Source of the DNA: Hoeflea sp.
GTDB taxonomy: Bacteria > Pseudomonadota > Alphaproteobacteria > Rhizobiales > Rhizobiaceae
Direction of reading: 5' to 3'
Length of the DNA stretch: 36,883 nucleotides
Assembly (NCBI RefSeq): GCF_030682515.1
Contig: NZ_JAUXOD010000060.1
Location: 1-36,883 of the forward strand
Part shown: positions 8,935-16,645 of the stretch, piece by piece
Position numbering within the stretch: position 1 is the stretch's first letter
Layout of the letters: the number at the start of each line of letters is the position of its first letter
The notes under the pieces: generated by a model
What the model was told of the DNA's origin: nothing
Databases searched by the model: none
Seen by the model: the letters and a program-made list of their open reading frames with translations, nothing else
Made by a program: the position numbers and the translations under genes

Positions 8935-9718
8935 CCGTACCCGGACCAGTCTTTTTTGCGCACTCCTCGCCGCTGCCGTCGGCATAAGCGATCCTGCGCG
9001 AGCCCTTGATCCCAATTCGGGCGTGACGCGCGAATCAGGTCCGTTCGATCTCTTCAAGTTCGGCTTTTCGGCCTACAAGAAGGGCCGCAAGGATGAAGCC
9101 GTCGAAGCCTACAGATATGCGGCCGAGAAAGGCCATCCCGGCGCGCGCTGGGCGCTGGCCAACATGTACGCCTATGGCGACGGCGTCGTGGAGAACGACT
9201 ACGAAGCCTTCAAGATCTATGACGACATCGCGCGCCAGGGCGTGGAACCGGGTTCCCAGGACACCGGCTATTTCGTCAACGCGCTGCTGTCGCTTGCCAA
9301 TTACTATCAGGTCGGGATCCCCGGAAGCCCGGTGAAGCCGAACCTCGGCGCCGCGCGGCAGCTCTACTTCCAGGCCGCGTCGGCCTTCGGCGTGCCGGAA
9401 GCGCAGTACCGGCTGGGACGCATGATCCTGGACGGAGAGGGCGGCGCCAACGACATCCAGCAGGCCAAGAAGTGGCTCAACCGGGCTCGCGTCAGCGGGC
9501 ATCCGGCAGCCTCCGCGCTGCTGGGCAATGTTGTGTTCGAAGAGGGCCAGGTGGTTCGCGGCCTGGCCTTCATGACCACGGCGCTGGAACGCTCGCCGCC
9601 GGCTGACAAGCCCTGGATCCAGGCCCTGCAGGAACGGGCGTTCTCGCTCGCCGGCGAAGCCGACCGCCGCACCGCCGTGGCGCTGGCACAGGACATGCTG
9701 GCCAAGGGCCTCAACTGA
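8921..9718 (+). CDS. exoR: ExoR-like Sel1-repeat periplasmic regulator
   Basis: ExoR is a periplasmic inhibitor of the ExoS/ChvG sensor kinase in rhizobia and controls exopolysaccharide, motility and acid response. The 265-aa product has a signal peptide ([18 protein letters not shown], cleavage before LDPNSG) and at least three Sel1/TPR-like units: [20 protein letters not shown], then [20 protein letters not shown], then [20 protein letters not shown]. Segments such as [18 protein letters not shown] and [16 protein letters not shown] and the length fit ExoR closely. ATG 8921 lies inside the last codons of ilvD. A GGAG at 8899-8902 is rather far upstream (18 bases), so translation may depend on coupling to ilvD. 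No ExoS/ChvG gene is in the window. Family assignment is strong; the regulated output in this organism is inferred. Confidence 0.82.
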   Translation: MLTSSRTRTSLFCALLAAAVGISDPARALDPNSGVTRESGPFDLFKFGFSAYKKGRKDEAVEAYRYAAEKGHPGARWALANMYAYGDGVVENDYEAFKIYDDIARQGVEPGSQDTGYFVNALLSLANYYQVGIPGSPVKPNLGAARQLYFQAASAFGVPEAQYRLGRMILDGEGGANDIQQAKKWLNRARVSGHPAASALLGNVVFEEGQVVRGLAFMTTALERSPPADKPWIQALQERAFSLAGEADRRTAVALAQDMLAKGLN

Positions 9719-9797
9719 TCCCGACCGACGATCCTTGTCTTGCCATGAATGCGGTTCGCGTGCGCGCACGGCGGCCGTGCCTGACTGAGCGCGCTCG

Positions 9798-10079
9798 TCA
9801 GCCCTGCGGCGGGGCCGTGGGTGCGGAAGGTGGCATCTCTGCCGTCGGGCAGCCGTCCGAGATCTTCTTCCAGCTGGTGTTGTTGAGGACGCGCTCGCAG
9901 CGGGCGAGATAGCGCTGGGACGAGCCGATCTGCAGGCAGATCACACCGCCTTCCTTGATCCGCTTGCCGTTGCCGACGCACGCACATTCTTGTCCCGCGA
10001 CGGCGACGCTTGCGCCTGGCGGGAAACCGAGCACGGCGCCCAATATCAGCAGAAACAGCAATGCCTGGACTTTTCGCAT
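9798..10079 (-). CDS. Small secreted cysteine-rich protein, unknown function
   Basis: I recognise no named function. The 93-aa product has an evident signal peptide (MRKVQALLFLLILGAVLGF, cleavage probably after VAVAG) and a mature part of about 65 residues with five cysteines: ECACVGNG, GGVICLQIG, ARCERVLNNTSWKK and DGCP. It ends in a Pro/Ala-rich tail. The CxC pair, single cysteines and LNNTSW motif look like a small conserved Rhizobiales exported family, from memory only. An in-frame ATG at 10100 would add MKAHYWI; I prefer 10079 because it gives a normal signal peptide, although no strong Shine-Dalgarno precedes either. The gene converges on exoR. A hairpin at 9781-9801 (CTGAC...GTCAG) overlaps its stop codon. 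It stands alone on the minus strand. Confidence 0.7.
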   Translation of the reverse strand: MRKVQALLFLLILGAVLGFPPGASVAVAGQECACVGNGKRIKEGGVICLQIGSSQRYLARCERVLNNTSWKKISDGCPTAEMPPSAPTAPPQG

Positions 10080-10287
10080 AATCCAATAATGCGCCTTCAT
10101 TGTCGATTTTGCAACTTTTGGCGGCAAACGGTCGGGGTGGCGCGGAAGCAATCGGGCGACGCTGCATGGATCCGAGACTTTTTCCCGGCCCACTCCGCTT
10201 TTGTTGACCGCGACGTCGACCCCTTAGGCTTTTCGACCGAGACGGCTTTCGACGGCAACGCGGCCCCGTTCGGTAAGCGAATCATGC

Positions 10288-10316
10288 TTGACCGCTTTAT
10301 TGCGTCCCGTCACACT
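10288..10316 (+). promoter_or_regulatory. Candidate promoter for the flavin monooxygenase gene
   Basis: TTGACC at 10288-10293 and CACACT at 10311-10316 are separated by 17 bp, about 34 bp before the monooxygenase ATG and upstream of GGAGG at 10338-10342. The -35 is good for alphaproteobacterial sigma-70 and the -10 is poor. Position is the main support. Confidence 0.3.
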
Positions 10317-10349
10317 CCGAGCCGGGAGTAGACACAGGGAGGAATTTCC

Positions 10350-12149
10350 ATGCTGGACATCACGGTGACCGGTCAGGTTGACGCGCTCTTGACCGAATTC
10401 GGCGATGCGCTGGCAGCGGGTGACATCGACCATGCCGTGTCGATGTTTCAAGCCGATTGCTATTGGCGCGATCTTGTCAGTTTCACCTGGAACATCAAGA
10501 CGATGGAAGGGAAAGACGAGGTCGCCGACATGCTGCGCCACCAGCTTGCCGCGACTGCGCCTTCGGCCTGGCGGGTCGCCAGCGGCGAGGATGCGACCGA
10601 AGATGCCGGCGTGACGACGGCGTGGATCAGTTTCGAGACCGCCGTGTCCCGCGGTTACGGTCTGATCCGGCTCAAGGAAGGCAAGATCTGGACGTTGCTG
10701 ACCAGCATGGTAGAGCTCAAGGGTTTCGAAGAGCCGATGGGTTTTGAGCGGCCGTTGGGCGCCAAACATGGCGCGGCCAAGCATCGCCCGACATGGAAGG
10801 AAGAACGCGAGACGGAAGCGCGCGAACTTGGCTACACGACGCAGCCATATGTGGTCATCGTCGGCGGCGGGCAGGGCGCCATTGCGCTTGGGGCGCGGCT
10901 GCGCCAGTTGGGTGTGCCGACCATCATCGTGGAGCGAAACGACCGACCGGGCGACAGCTGGCGCAACCGCTACAAGTCGCTGTGTCTGCATGACCCGGTC
11001 TGGTACGATCACTTGCCCTATTTGCCGTTTCCGCCGAATTGGCCGGTGTTCGCGCCGAAGGACAAGATTGGCGACTGGCTGGAAATGTACACAAAAATCA
11101 TGGAGTTGAACTACTGGACGCGGACGACCTGCAAATCGGCTGCCTACGACGAGAAGTCCGGGGAATGGACGGTGGTGGTGGACCGCGATGGCGACGAAGT
11201 CACGCTGCGACCGAAGGAGCTGGTTCTGGCCACCGGCATGTCCGCCAAACCGAACATGCCGAAATTTCCCGGCATGGAGAGGTTTAAAGGGGATCAGCAC
11301 CATTCCTCCCGGCATCCCGGGCCAGATACCTACAGAGGTAAGAAGGCTGTCGTGATCGGCTCAAACAATTCAGCGCACGATATCTGCGCTGCACTGTGGG
11401 AAAATGATGTCGATGTCACGATGGTGCAACGTTCATCGACCCACATCGTCAAATCCGACACGCTGATGGATATCGGGCTTGGCGGGCTTTATTCCGAGCA
11501 GGCGGTTCGCGATGGAATGACCACCAACAAGGCCGACATGATTTTTGCGTCGCTGCCCTACAGGATTCTGCATGAATTCCAGATCCCGCTTTATGACCAG
11601 ATGCGCGAAAAGGACGCCGACTTCTATGAAGGCTTGACCAAGGCCGGCTTCTGGCTGGATTGGGGCGATGACAATTCAGGCCTGTTCATGAAGTATCTGC
11701 GTCGCGGCTCGGGCTATTATATTGATGTCGGGGCCAGCCAGTTGATCATCGACGGCGATATCAAACTCGCTCACGGAAATGTCCGCGAGATCACGGAGCA
11801 TTCGGTTGTTCTGGAGGACGGCGCGGAACTGCCCGCCGACCTGATCGTCTACGCTACCGGTTACGGGTCGATGAACGGCTGGGCCGCCGATCTCATCGGC
11901 AAGGAAGTGGCCGACAAGGTTGGCAAGTGCTGGGGACTGGGCTCGGACACCACCAAGGATCCCGGACCCTGGGTCGGCGAGCAGCGCAACATGTGGAAGC
12001 CGACGAAGCAACAGGGGCTGTGGTTCCACGGCGGCAATTTGCACCAGTCGCGGCATTATTCGCAGTTCCTCGCGTTGCAGCTCAAAGCGCGGATGGAAGG
12101 CATTGCGACCCCGGTCTACGGCATACCGGAGACCTATCATCTGAGTTGA
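10350..12149 (+). CDS. NAD(P)/FAD-dependent class B monooxygenase with NTF2-like N-terminal domain
   Basis: Class B flavin monooxygenases use NADPH and FAD to oxygenate small nucleophiles or carbonyl groups. The 599-aa protein has an N-terminal SnoaL/NTF2-like domain (about residues 1-130, LLTEFGDALAAGDIDHAVSMF and YGLIRLKEGKIWTLLTSM). A FAD Rossmann motif follows (VVIVGGGQGAIALG, 168-181). The monooxygenase fingerprint is FKGDQHHSSRH (312-322), and the NADPH motif is VVIGSNNSAHD (334-344), in which the middle glycine of GxGxSA is Asn. A late ATGY motif (VYATGYGS) is also present. GGAGG at 10338-10342 supports the start. No ferredoxin, transporter or pathway gene is adjacent, so the substrate is unknown. 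The coding sequence appears somewhat less GC-rich than its neighbours, which hints at later acquisition but was not measured. Confidence 0.85.
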   Translation: MLDITVTGQVDALLTEFGDALAAGDIDHAVSMFQADCYWRDLVSFTWNIKTMEGKDEVADMLRHQLAATAPSAWRVASGEDATEDAGVTTAWISFETAVSRGYGLIRLKEGKIWTLLTSMVELKGFEEPMGFERPLGAKHGAAKHRPTWKEERETEARELGYTTQPYVVIVGGGQGAIALGARLRQLGVPTIIVERNDRPGDSWRNRYKSLCLHDPVWYDHLPYLPFPPNWPVFAPKDKIGDWLEMYTKIMELNYWTRTTCKSAAYDEKSGEWTVVVDRDGDEVTLRPKELVLATGMSAKPNMPKFPGMERFKGDQHHSSRHPGPDTYRGKKAVVIGSNNSAHDICAALWENDVDVTMVQRSSTHIVKSDTLMDIGLGGLYSEQAVRDGMTTNKADMIFASLPYRILHEFQIPLYDQMREKDADFYEGLTKAGFWLDWGDDNSGLFMKYLRRGSGYYIDVGASQLIIDGDIKLAHGNVREITEHSVVLEDGAELPADLIVYATGYGSMNGWAADLIGKEVADKVGKCWGLGSDTTKDPGPWVGEQRNMWKPTKQQGLWFHGGNLHQSRHYSQFLALQLKARMEGIATPVYGIPETYHLS

Positions 12150-12244
12150 CGTCGCCCGGGGCGGATGCGGCCCGAATCACCCTGGCGCGGCGCCGCGGCG
12201 TTTTGGGCCCCGAACGGGCTCGTCAGCGTCGGCGTGGCCGGCGT

Positions 12245-13027
12245 TCATATGGTCAGCGAGACCGTGACCGGCACGTGGTCGGACGGGCGTTCCCATCCGC
12301 GGACATGCTTCTCGACCGTGGCCGATTGCAATCTGTCGGCCGCCTCGGGCGAGAGCATCAGATGGTCGATGCGGATGCCGTTGTTCTTCTGCCAGGCGCC
12401 CGCCTGGTAGTCCCAGAAGGTGTAGGTCCCGGGCTGGTCATTGACCGCCCGGACGGCGTCGGTGAAGCCCAGGTTCTCGAGCCTGCGGAAGGCCTCGCGG
12501 CTTTCAGGCCGGAACAGCGCGTCACCCTCCCAGACCTTGGGGTCATGACAGTCCACAGGCTCGGGAATGACGTTGTAGTCCCCGGCGAGCACCAGCGGCT
12601 CCTCCAGGGCCAGGCGCGCGGCGGCGAAGGCTTGAAGCCGCTCCATCCAGGAGAGCTTGTAGGGGAATTTCGGCGTGTCGACCGGATTGCCGTTGGGCAA
12701 GTAGATGGACGCCACGCGCAGGCTGCCGCCATCGACCGAAAACACCGCCTCGATGAAGCGCGCCTGTTCGTCTTCATCGTCGCCGGGCAGGCCGCGGGTG
12801 ACCTCGTCGGGGCTTCGCTTGGACAGGATCGCCACCCCGTTGAAGCCTTTCTGGCCATGGGTTTCGACATGATAGCCGAGCGCTTCGATCTCGAGCCGCG
12901 GAAAGCCGTCATCGACCGACTTGATCTCCTGCAGGCAGGCGATGTCGGGGTCGCTTTCCTTGAGCCAGGATTGCAGATTGTCGAATCGCGCCTTGACGCC
13001 GTTGATGTTCCAGGTGGCGATTTTCAA
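12245..13027 (-). CDS. xthA: Exodeoxyribonuclease III (AP endonuclease), TTG start
   Basis: XthA cleaves 5' of abasic sites and removes 3' blocking groups during base-excision repair. The 260-aa protein has all the EEP-nuclease motifs: TWNINGVKAR (Asn near 8), LQEIK (Glu near 34), SIYLPNGNP, GDYNVIPEPVD, GIRIDHLMLS and the terminal SDHVPVTVSL. The first codon is TTG (complement of CAA at 13025-13027), exactly where the family begins KIATWNING. An AAGGA lies eight bases upstream, so the TTG start is well supported. It follows erpA by 56 bp on the same strand and is probably co-transcribed with it. It converges with the monooxygenase gene, which ends 95 bp away. Length and motifs are normal. 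Confidence 0.95.
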   Translation of the reverse strand: MKIATWNINGVKARFDNLQSWLKESDPDIACLQEIKSVDDGFPRLEIEALGYHVETHGQKGFNGVAILSKRSPDEVTRGLPGDDEDEQARFIEAVFSVDGGSLRVASIYLPNGNPVDTPKFPYKLSWMERLQAFAAARLALEEPLVLAGDYNVIPEPVDCHDPKVWEGDALFRPESREAFRRLENLGFTDAVRAVNDQPGTYTFWDYQAGAWQKNNGIRIDHLMLSPEAADRLQSATVEKHVRGWERPSDHVPVTVSLTI

Positions 13028-13083
13028 GGCTTGTATCCTTCAATGGGTCGGTCGCGCCCGGTCACAAGCGCCGGACCGCGCGA

Positions 13084-13419
13084 TCAGACCGAGAAACTGG
13101 TGCCGCAGCCGCAGGAGGCCACCGCATTGGGGTTCCTGATCTGGAACGCCTGGCCCATCAGATTGTCGACGAAATCGATCTCGGATCCCGCCATGTAGAC
13201 GAGCGAGATCGGGTCGATGAGCACGCGCGCATCGTCCTTTTCGAGCACGATGTCGTCCTCGGCGGGCTCGCCGGCCAGGTCGAACTTGTAGGAAAAGCCC
13301 GAGCAGCCGCCGCCCTCGACGGAGACCCTGAGCGCCGACTTGCCGGTCTCGGCGGAGACGATCTCCCTGATCCGGCGGGCGGCGGAGTCCGACAGCGTCA
13401 CTTGGGTTGCTTCAGTCAT
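13084..13419 (-). CDS. erpA: Iron-sulfur cluster insertion protein ErpA (A-type carrier)
   Basis: ErpA is an A-type carrier that delivers iron-sulfur clusters to apoproteins. The 111-aa protein has the three invariant cysteines: Cys39 in GGGCSGFSY and Cys103/Cys105 in ASCGCGTSF. The FVDNLMGQAFQIRNPNA segment is typical of the family. The ATG is preceded by AGGAGG (complement of 13424-13429) at good spacing. It is first in a minus-strand pair with xthA and is divergent from dgt across 133 bp. IlvD in the same window is a plausible client because it needs a cluster, but that link is inference. ErpA and IscA are hard to separate by sequence alone; the lack of neighbouring isc or suf genes favours ErpA. 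Confidence 0.88.
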   Translation of the reverse strand: MTEATQVTLSDSAARRIREIVSAETGKSALRVSVEGGGCSGFSYKFDLAGEPAEDDIVLEKDDARVLIDPISLVYMAGSEIDFVDNLMGQAFQIRNPNAVASCGCGTSFSV

Positions 13420-13477
13420 GGAACCTCCTTGCCGGGGTCAAGGTCCGGCAGAGACATGTTTCAAATCACTCGCTCTA

Positions 13478-13506
13478 TAGGTATGAAGGCGTTGGCCCGG
13501 CGTCAA
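13478..13506 (-). promoter_or_regulatory. Candidate promoter for erpA-xthA
   Basis: On the minus strand TTGACG (complement of 13501-13506) is followed 17 bp later by TACCTA (complement of 13478-13483), giving a leader of about 50 nt to the erpA ATG. The -35 matches the alphaproteobacterial consensus well and the -10 moderately. Confidence 0.4.
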
Positions 13507-13552
13507 TGCTTGGACAGGATGAGTCGGGCCATTGTGAACGCCTGTTGACGGG

Positions 13553-14764
13553 ATGGGCATGGAATTCGACGTCACACAGCTAGGTTTCGGGACCGGCGCG
13601 CGCGCGCCGTGGGCGGCGGACCCGTGGGCAAGCCGCGGACGGCTGTTTCCCGAGCCGGTGAGCCCGACGCGGTCGGAGTTCCAGCGCGACCGTGACCGCA
13701 TCATCCACACCACCGCGTTCCGGCGGCTCAAGCACAAGACCCAGGTGTTCGTCGCCCACGAGGGCGACCATTACCGCACGCGGCTCACCCACACCATCGA
13801 GGTGGCGCAGATCGCCCGGGCGCTGGCGCGCGCGTTGCGGCTCGACGAGGACCTGGCCGAGGGCGTGGCGCTGGTGCATGATTTCGGCCACACGCCTTTC
13901 GGGCATACCGGGGAGGAGGCGCTCGACGCATTGCTCACCGATGCCGGCGGCTTCGACCACAATGCCCAGTCGCTGCGCATCGTCACCAAGCTCGAGCAGC
14001 GCTACGCCGAGTTCGACGGGCTCAACCTGACCTGGGAGACGCTCGAGGGGCTGGTCAAGCACAACGGGCCGCTGGTTGCCGAGGGGGCAGGGCCTGTGCC
14101 GGAACCGATCCTCGACTACAACAGGCGGCACGATCTCTGGCTTGAGACCCATTCGGGCCTCGAGGCGCAGGTGGCTGCGATCGCCGACGACATTGCCTAC
14201 AACACCCATGACATCGACGACGGGCTTCGCTCCGGCCTGATCACGCTGGAGATGCTCGAGGAACTGCCGCTGCTCGCGCGGCTGCTGTCGATCGTGCGGC
14301 AGCGCTATCCGAAGCTCGAGGAGCCGCGGCTGATCCATGAGGTGATGCGCCGGCAGATCACGGAAATGGTGGAGGACGTCATCGGCGTGGCCCAGGCCAA
14401 TATCGCCGCCGTCAAGCCGGGCTCGGCCGACGACGTGCGCCATGCCGGGCGCACAATGGCGCATTTTTCCGGGGACTTCGTGATCGCGGACAGGCACATC
14501 AAGGCGTTCCTCTACCGCCATCTCTACCGGCATCCCGACGTGATGCGGGTGCGGGCGAACGCCACACGGATCGTCCAGGATCTCTATGCCGTCTTCATGG
14601 CCGATCCCGGGGTGATGGGTGACAAGCATGCGACGACCGGAATCGAGGATCTGCCGGTCGATCTGCGGGCGCGGAAGGTGAGGGATTATCTCGCCGGGAT
14701 GACCGATACCTATGCCGTGGCCGCGCACCGGCGCTTGTTTGACCATACACCTGAATTGCGATAG
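13553..14764 (+). CDS. dgt: Deoxyguanosinetriphosphate triphosphohydrolase-like protein
   Basis: Proteins of this HD-domain family hydrolyse dNTPs to the nucleoside and triphosphate and help balance dNTP pools. The 403-aa protein has [20 protein letters not shown] near the N-terminus. Metal ligands are visible in order: His80 ([12 protein letters not shown]), His109-Asp110 ([12 protein letters not shown]) and the late Asp of [15 protein letters not shown]. This fits the shorter type 2 dGTPase-like group common in alphaproteobacteria rather than E. coli Dgt. The start is uncertain: ATG 13553 and ATG 13559 are both in frame and neither has a strong Shine-Dalgarno. It precedes argS by 62 bp, the usual rhizobial order. 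Substrate preference cannot be told from sequence. Confidence 0.9.
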   Translation: MGMEFDVTQLGFGTGARAPWAADPWASRGRLFPEPVSPTRSEFQRDRDRIIHTTAFRRLKHKTQVFVAHEGDHYRTRLTHTIEVAQIARALARALRLDEDLAEGVALVHDFGHTPFGHTGEEALDALLTDAGGFDHNAQSLRIVTKLEQRYAEFDGLNLTWETLEGLVKHNGPLVAEGAGPVPEPILDYNRRHDLWLETHSGLEAQVAAIADDIAYNTHDIDDGLRSGLITLEMLEELPLLARLLSIVRQRYPKLEEPRLIHEVMRRQITEMVEDVIGVAQANIAAVKPGSADDVRHAGRTMAHFSGDFVIADRHIKAFLYRHLYRHPDVMRVRANATRIVQDLYAVFMADPGVMGDKHATTGIEDLPVDLRARKVRDYLAGMTDTYAVAAHRRLFDHTPELR

Positions 14765-14826
14765 GCAGCGCTCACTCGCGCGGACACGCGTTCCGCGCCC
14801 CTTTTGCCCTATCCGGACTGATTGCC

Positions 14827-16587
14827 ATGAATGTGTTCAAGGACTTCGAGACCAGAATCAAGCAAGCCATTGAGGCGCTTGATATTGTTAAGGATCAGGG
14901 AGACGCCGTCAGCTTTGAGCGACTGACCGTGGAGCCGCCGCGCGATCCGGCCCATGGCGACATCTCGACCAACGCCGCCATGGTGCTGGCCAAGCCGCTG
15001 GGCATGAACCCGCGGGCGCTGGCCGAGCTGATCGCGGCCCGGTTCAAGGACGACCCCGATGTGTCCGAAACCAGCGTGGCGGGTCCGGGCTTTCTCAATT
15101 TCCGGCTGACCGCGCCGTTCTGGCAGCGGCTGATTGCCGTGATTGCGCGCGATGGCGTCGATTACGGCCGCTCGACGGTCGGCGTCGGCCACAAGGTCAA
15201 TGTCGAATATGTGTCGGCCAATCCGACCGGACCGATGCATGTCGGCCATTGCCGCGGTGCCGTGGTGGGCGACGCGCTCGCCAATCTGATGGGGTTCGCG
15301 GGCTACGACGTGACCAAGGAATACTACATAAACGACGCCGGCTCGCAGATCGACGTGCTGTCAAAATCGGCCTATCTGCGCTACCGGGAGGCGCTGGGCG
15401 AGGAGATCGGCGAGATCCCGGCCGGCCTCTATCCGGGCGACTACCTGGTCCCGGTGGGCCAGGAGCTTGCCCGCGACTACGGCGCCTCGCTCAGGGTCAT
15501 GCCCGAGGAGGAGCGCATGGCGCTGATCCGGGACCGCACCATCGACGCGATGATGGCGATGATCCGGGAAGACCTGAAGGCGCTCAATGTCGAGCATGAC
15601 GTGTTCTTCTCCGAACGCAGCCTGCATGCCGATGGCGAGCGGGCGATCCGCAACGCCATCAACGACCTGACCTTCAAGGGGCATGTCTACAAGGGCAAGC
15701 TGCCGCCGCCCAAGGGCCAGACGGCCGAGGACTGGGAAGACCGCGAACAGACGCTGTTCCGCTCGACCGAGGTCGGCGACGACATGGACCGGCCGCTGAT
15801 CAAGTCGGACGGCAGCTACACCTATTTCGCCGCCGACGTGGCCTATTTCCGCGACAAGTTCGAACGCGGCTTCACCGAGATGATCTATGTGCTGGGCGCC
15901 GATCACGGCGGCTACATCAAGCGGCTCGAGGCTGTCGCCAAGGCGGTGTCGGCGGGGGAGGCGAAGCTCACGGTGCTTTTGTGCCAGTTGGTCAAGATCT
16001 ACCGCAACGGCGAGCCGGTACGCATGTCCAAGCGCTCGGGCGACTTCATCACGCTGCGCGACGTGGTCGACGAAGTCGGCGTCGATTCGGTGCGCTTCAT
16101 GATGCTCTACCGCAAGAGCTCCGAATCGCTTGATTTCGACTTCGCCAAGGTGACCGAGCAATCCAAGGACAATCCGGTCTTCTATGTGCAGTATGCCCAC
16201 GCCCGCTGCGCGTCGGTCATGCGCCAGGCCCTGGAAATCTTCCCGGATCTCGATGTCACGCCCGAAACACTTGCGTCCGCCGACCTGTCCGATCTCTCCC
16301 ATGAGAGCGAGCTGGCGCTGATCGCCAAGCTCGGCGAATATCCCAGGATGATCGAGGCTGCGGCCTCGGGCCAGGAGCCGCACCGGGTCGCATTTTACCT
16401 CTATGATCTTGCAAGTCTGCTGCACGCCCACTGGAACAAGGGCCGCGACGAACCGGGTTTGCGGTTTGTTAATGATAAAAACAGACAATCAACTATCGCC
16501 AGGATGGGTTTGGTGTACGCGGTCGCATCGGTTTTGAAGTCAGGTCTCTCGATTACGGGAACTGACGCACCGGAAGAAATGCGATAA
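14827..16587 (+). CDS. argS: Arginine--tRNA ligase
   Basis: ArgRS charges tRNA-Arg in the cytoplasm and needs the tRNA for amino-acid activation. The 586-aa protein has an N-terminal Add-1-type domain, then the HIGH box in [18 protein letters not shown] (His138). The [12 protein letters not shown] segment follows, and the KMSKS equivalent is [13 protein letters not shown] around Met400, the usual altered form in ArgRS. The C-terminal anticodon-binding domain ends [13 protein letters not shown]. Length is typical. The gene lies between dgt and the SPOR-domain gene with short spacers. Shine-Dalgarno pairing is weak (GGA at 14816-14818). No defect is seen. Confidence 0.97.
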   Translation: MNVFKDFETRIKQAIEALDIVKDQGDAVSFERLTVEPPRDPAHGDISTNAAMVLAKPLGMNPRALAELIAARFKDDPDVSETSVAGPGFLNFRLTAPFWQRLIAVIARDGVDYGRSTVGVGHKVNVEYVSANPTGPMHVGHCRGAVVGDALANLMGFAGYDVTKEYYINDAGSQIDVLSKSAYLRYREALGEEIGEIPAGLYPGDYLVPVGQELARDYGASLRVMPEEERMALIRDRTIDAMMAMIREDLKALNVEHDVFFSERSLHADGERAIRNAINDLTFKGHVYKGKLPPPKGQTAEDWEDREQTLFRSTEVGDDMDRPLIKSDGSYTYFAADVAYFRDKFERGFTEMIYVLGADHGGYIKRLEAVAKAVSAGEAKLTVLLCQLVKIYRNGEPVRMSKRSGDFITLRDVVDEVGVDSVRFMMLYRKSSESLDFDFAKVTEQSKDNPVFYVQYAHARCASVMRQALEIFPDLDVTPETLASADLSDLSHESELALIAKLGEYPRMIEAAASGQEPHRVAFYLYDLASLLHAHWNKGRDEPGLRFVNDKNRQSTIARMGLVYAVASVLKSGLSITGTDAPEEMR

Positions 16588-16645
16588 ACGTCACCTTTTC
16601 CCCACAATGCTCTGGCAAGCGAAAGTGCGAGAGTGTGAGTGAAGC

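Noticed and set aside
7156-9057. A 633-codon minus-strand open frame across ilvD and the start of exoR
   Set aside because: Both plus-strand genes are clearly recognised; the antisense product is low-complexity Arg/His/Asp-rich.
12196-12216. GC-rich palindromes (GCGGCGCCGC) followed by TTTT between the monooxygenase gene and xthA
   Set aside because: The palindrome has no loop and only a four-base stem can form, so I do not call a terminator.
11927-13198. A 423-codon plus-strand open frame antisense to xthA and spanning the monooxygenase 3' end
   Set aside because: It conflicts with two well-supported genes and shows no domain.
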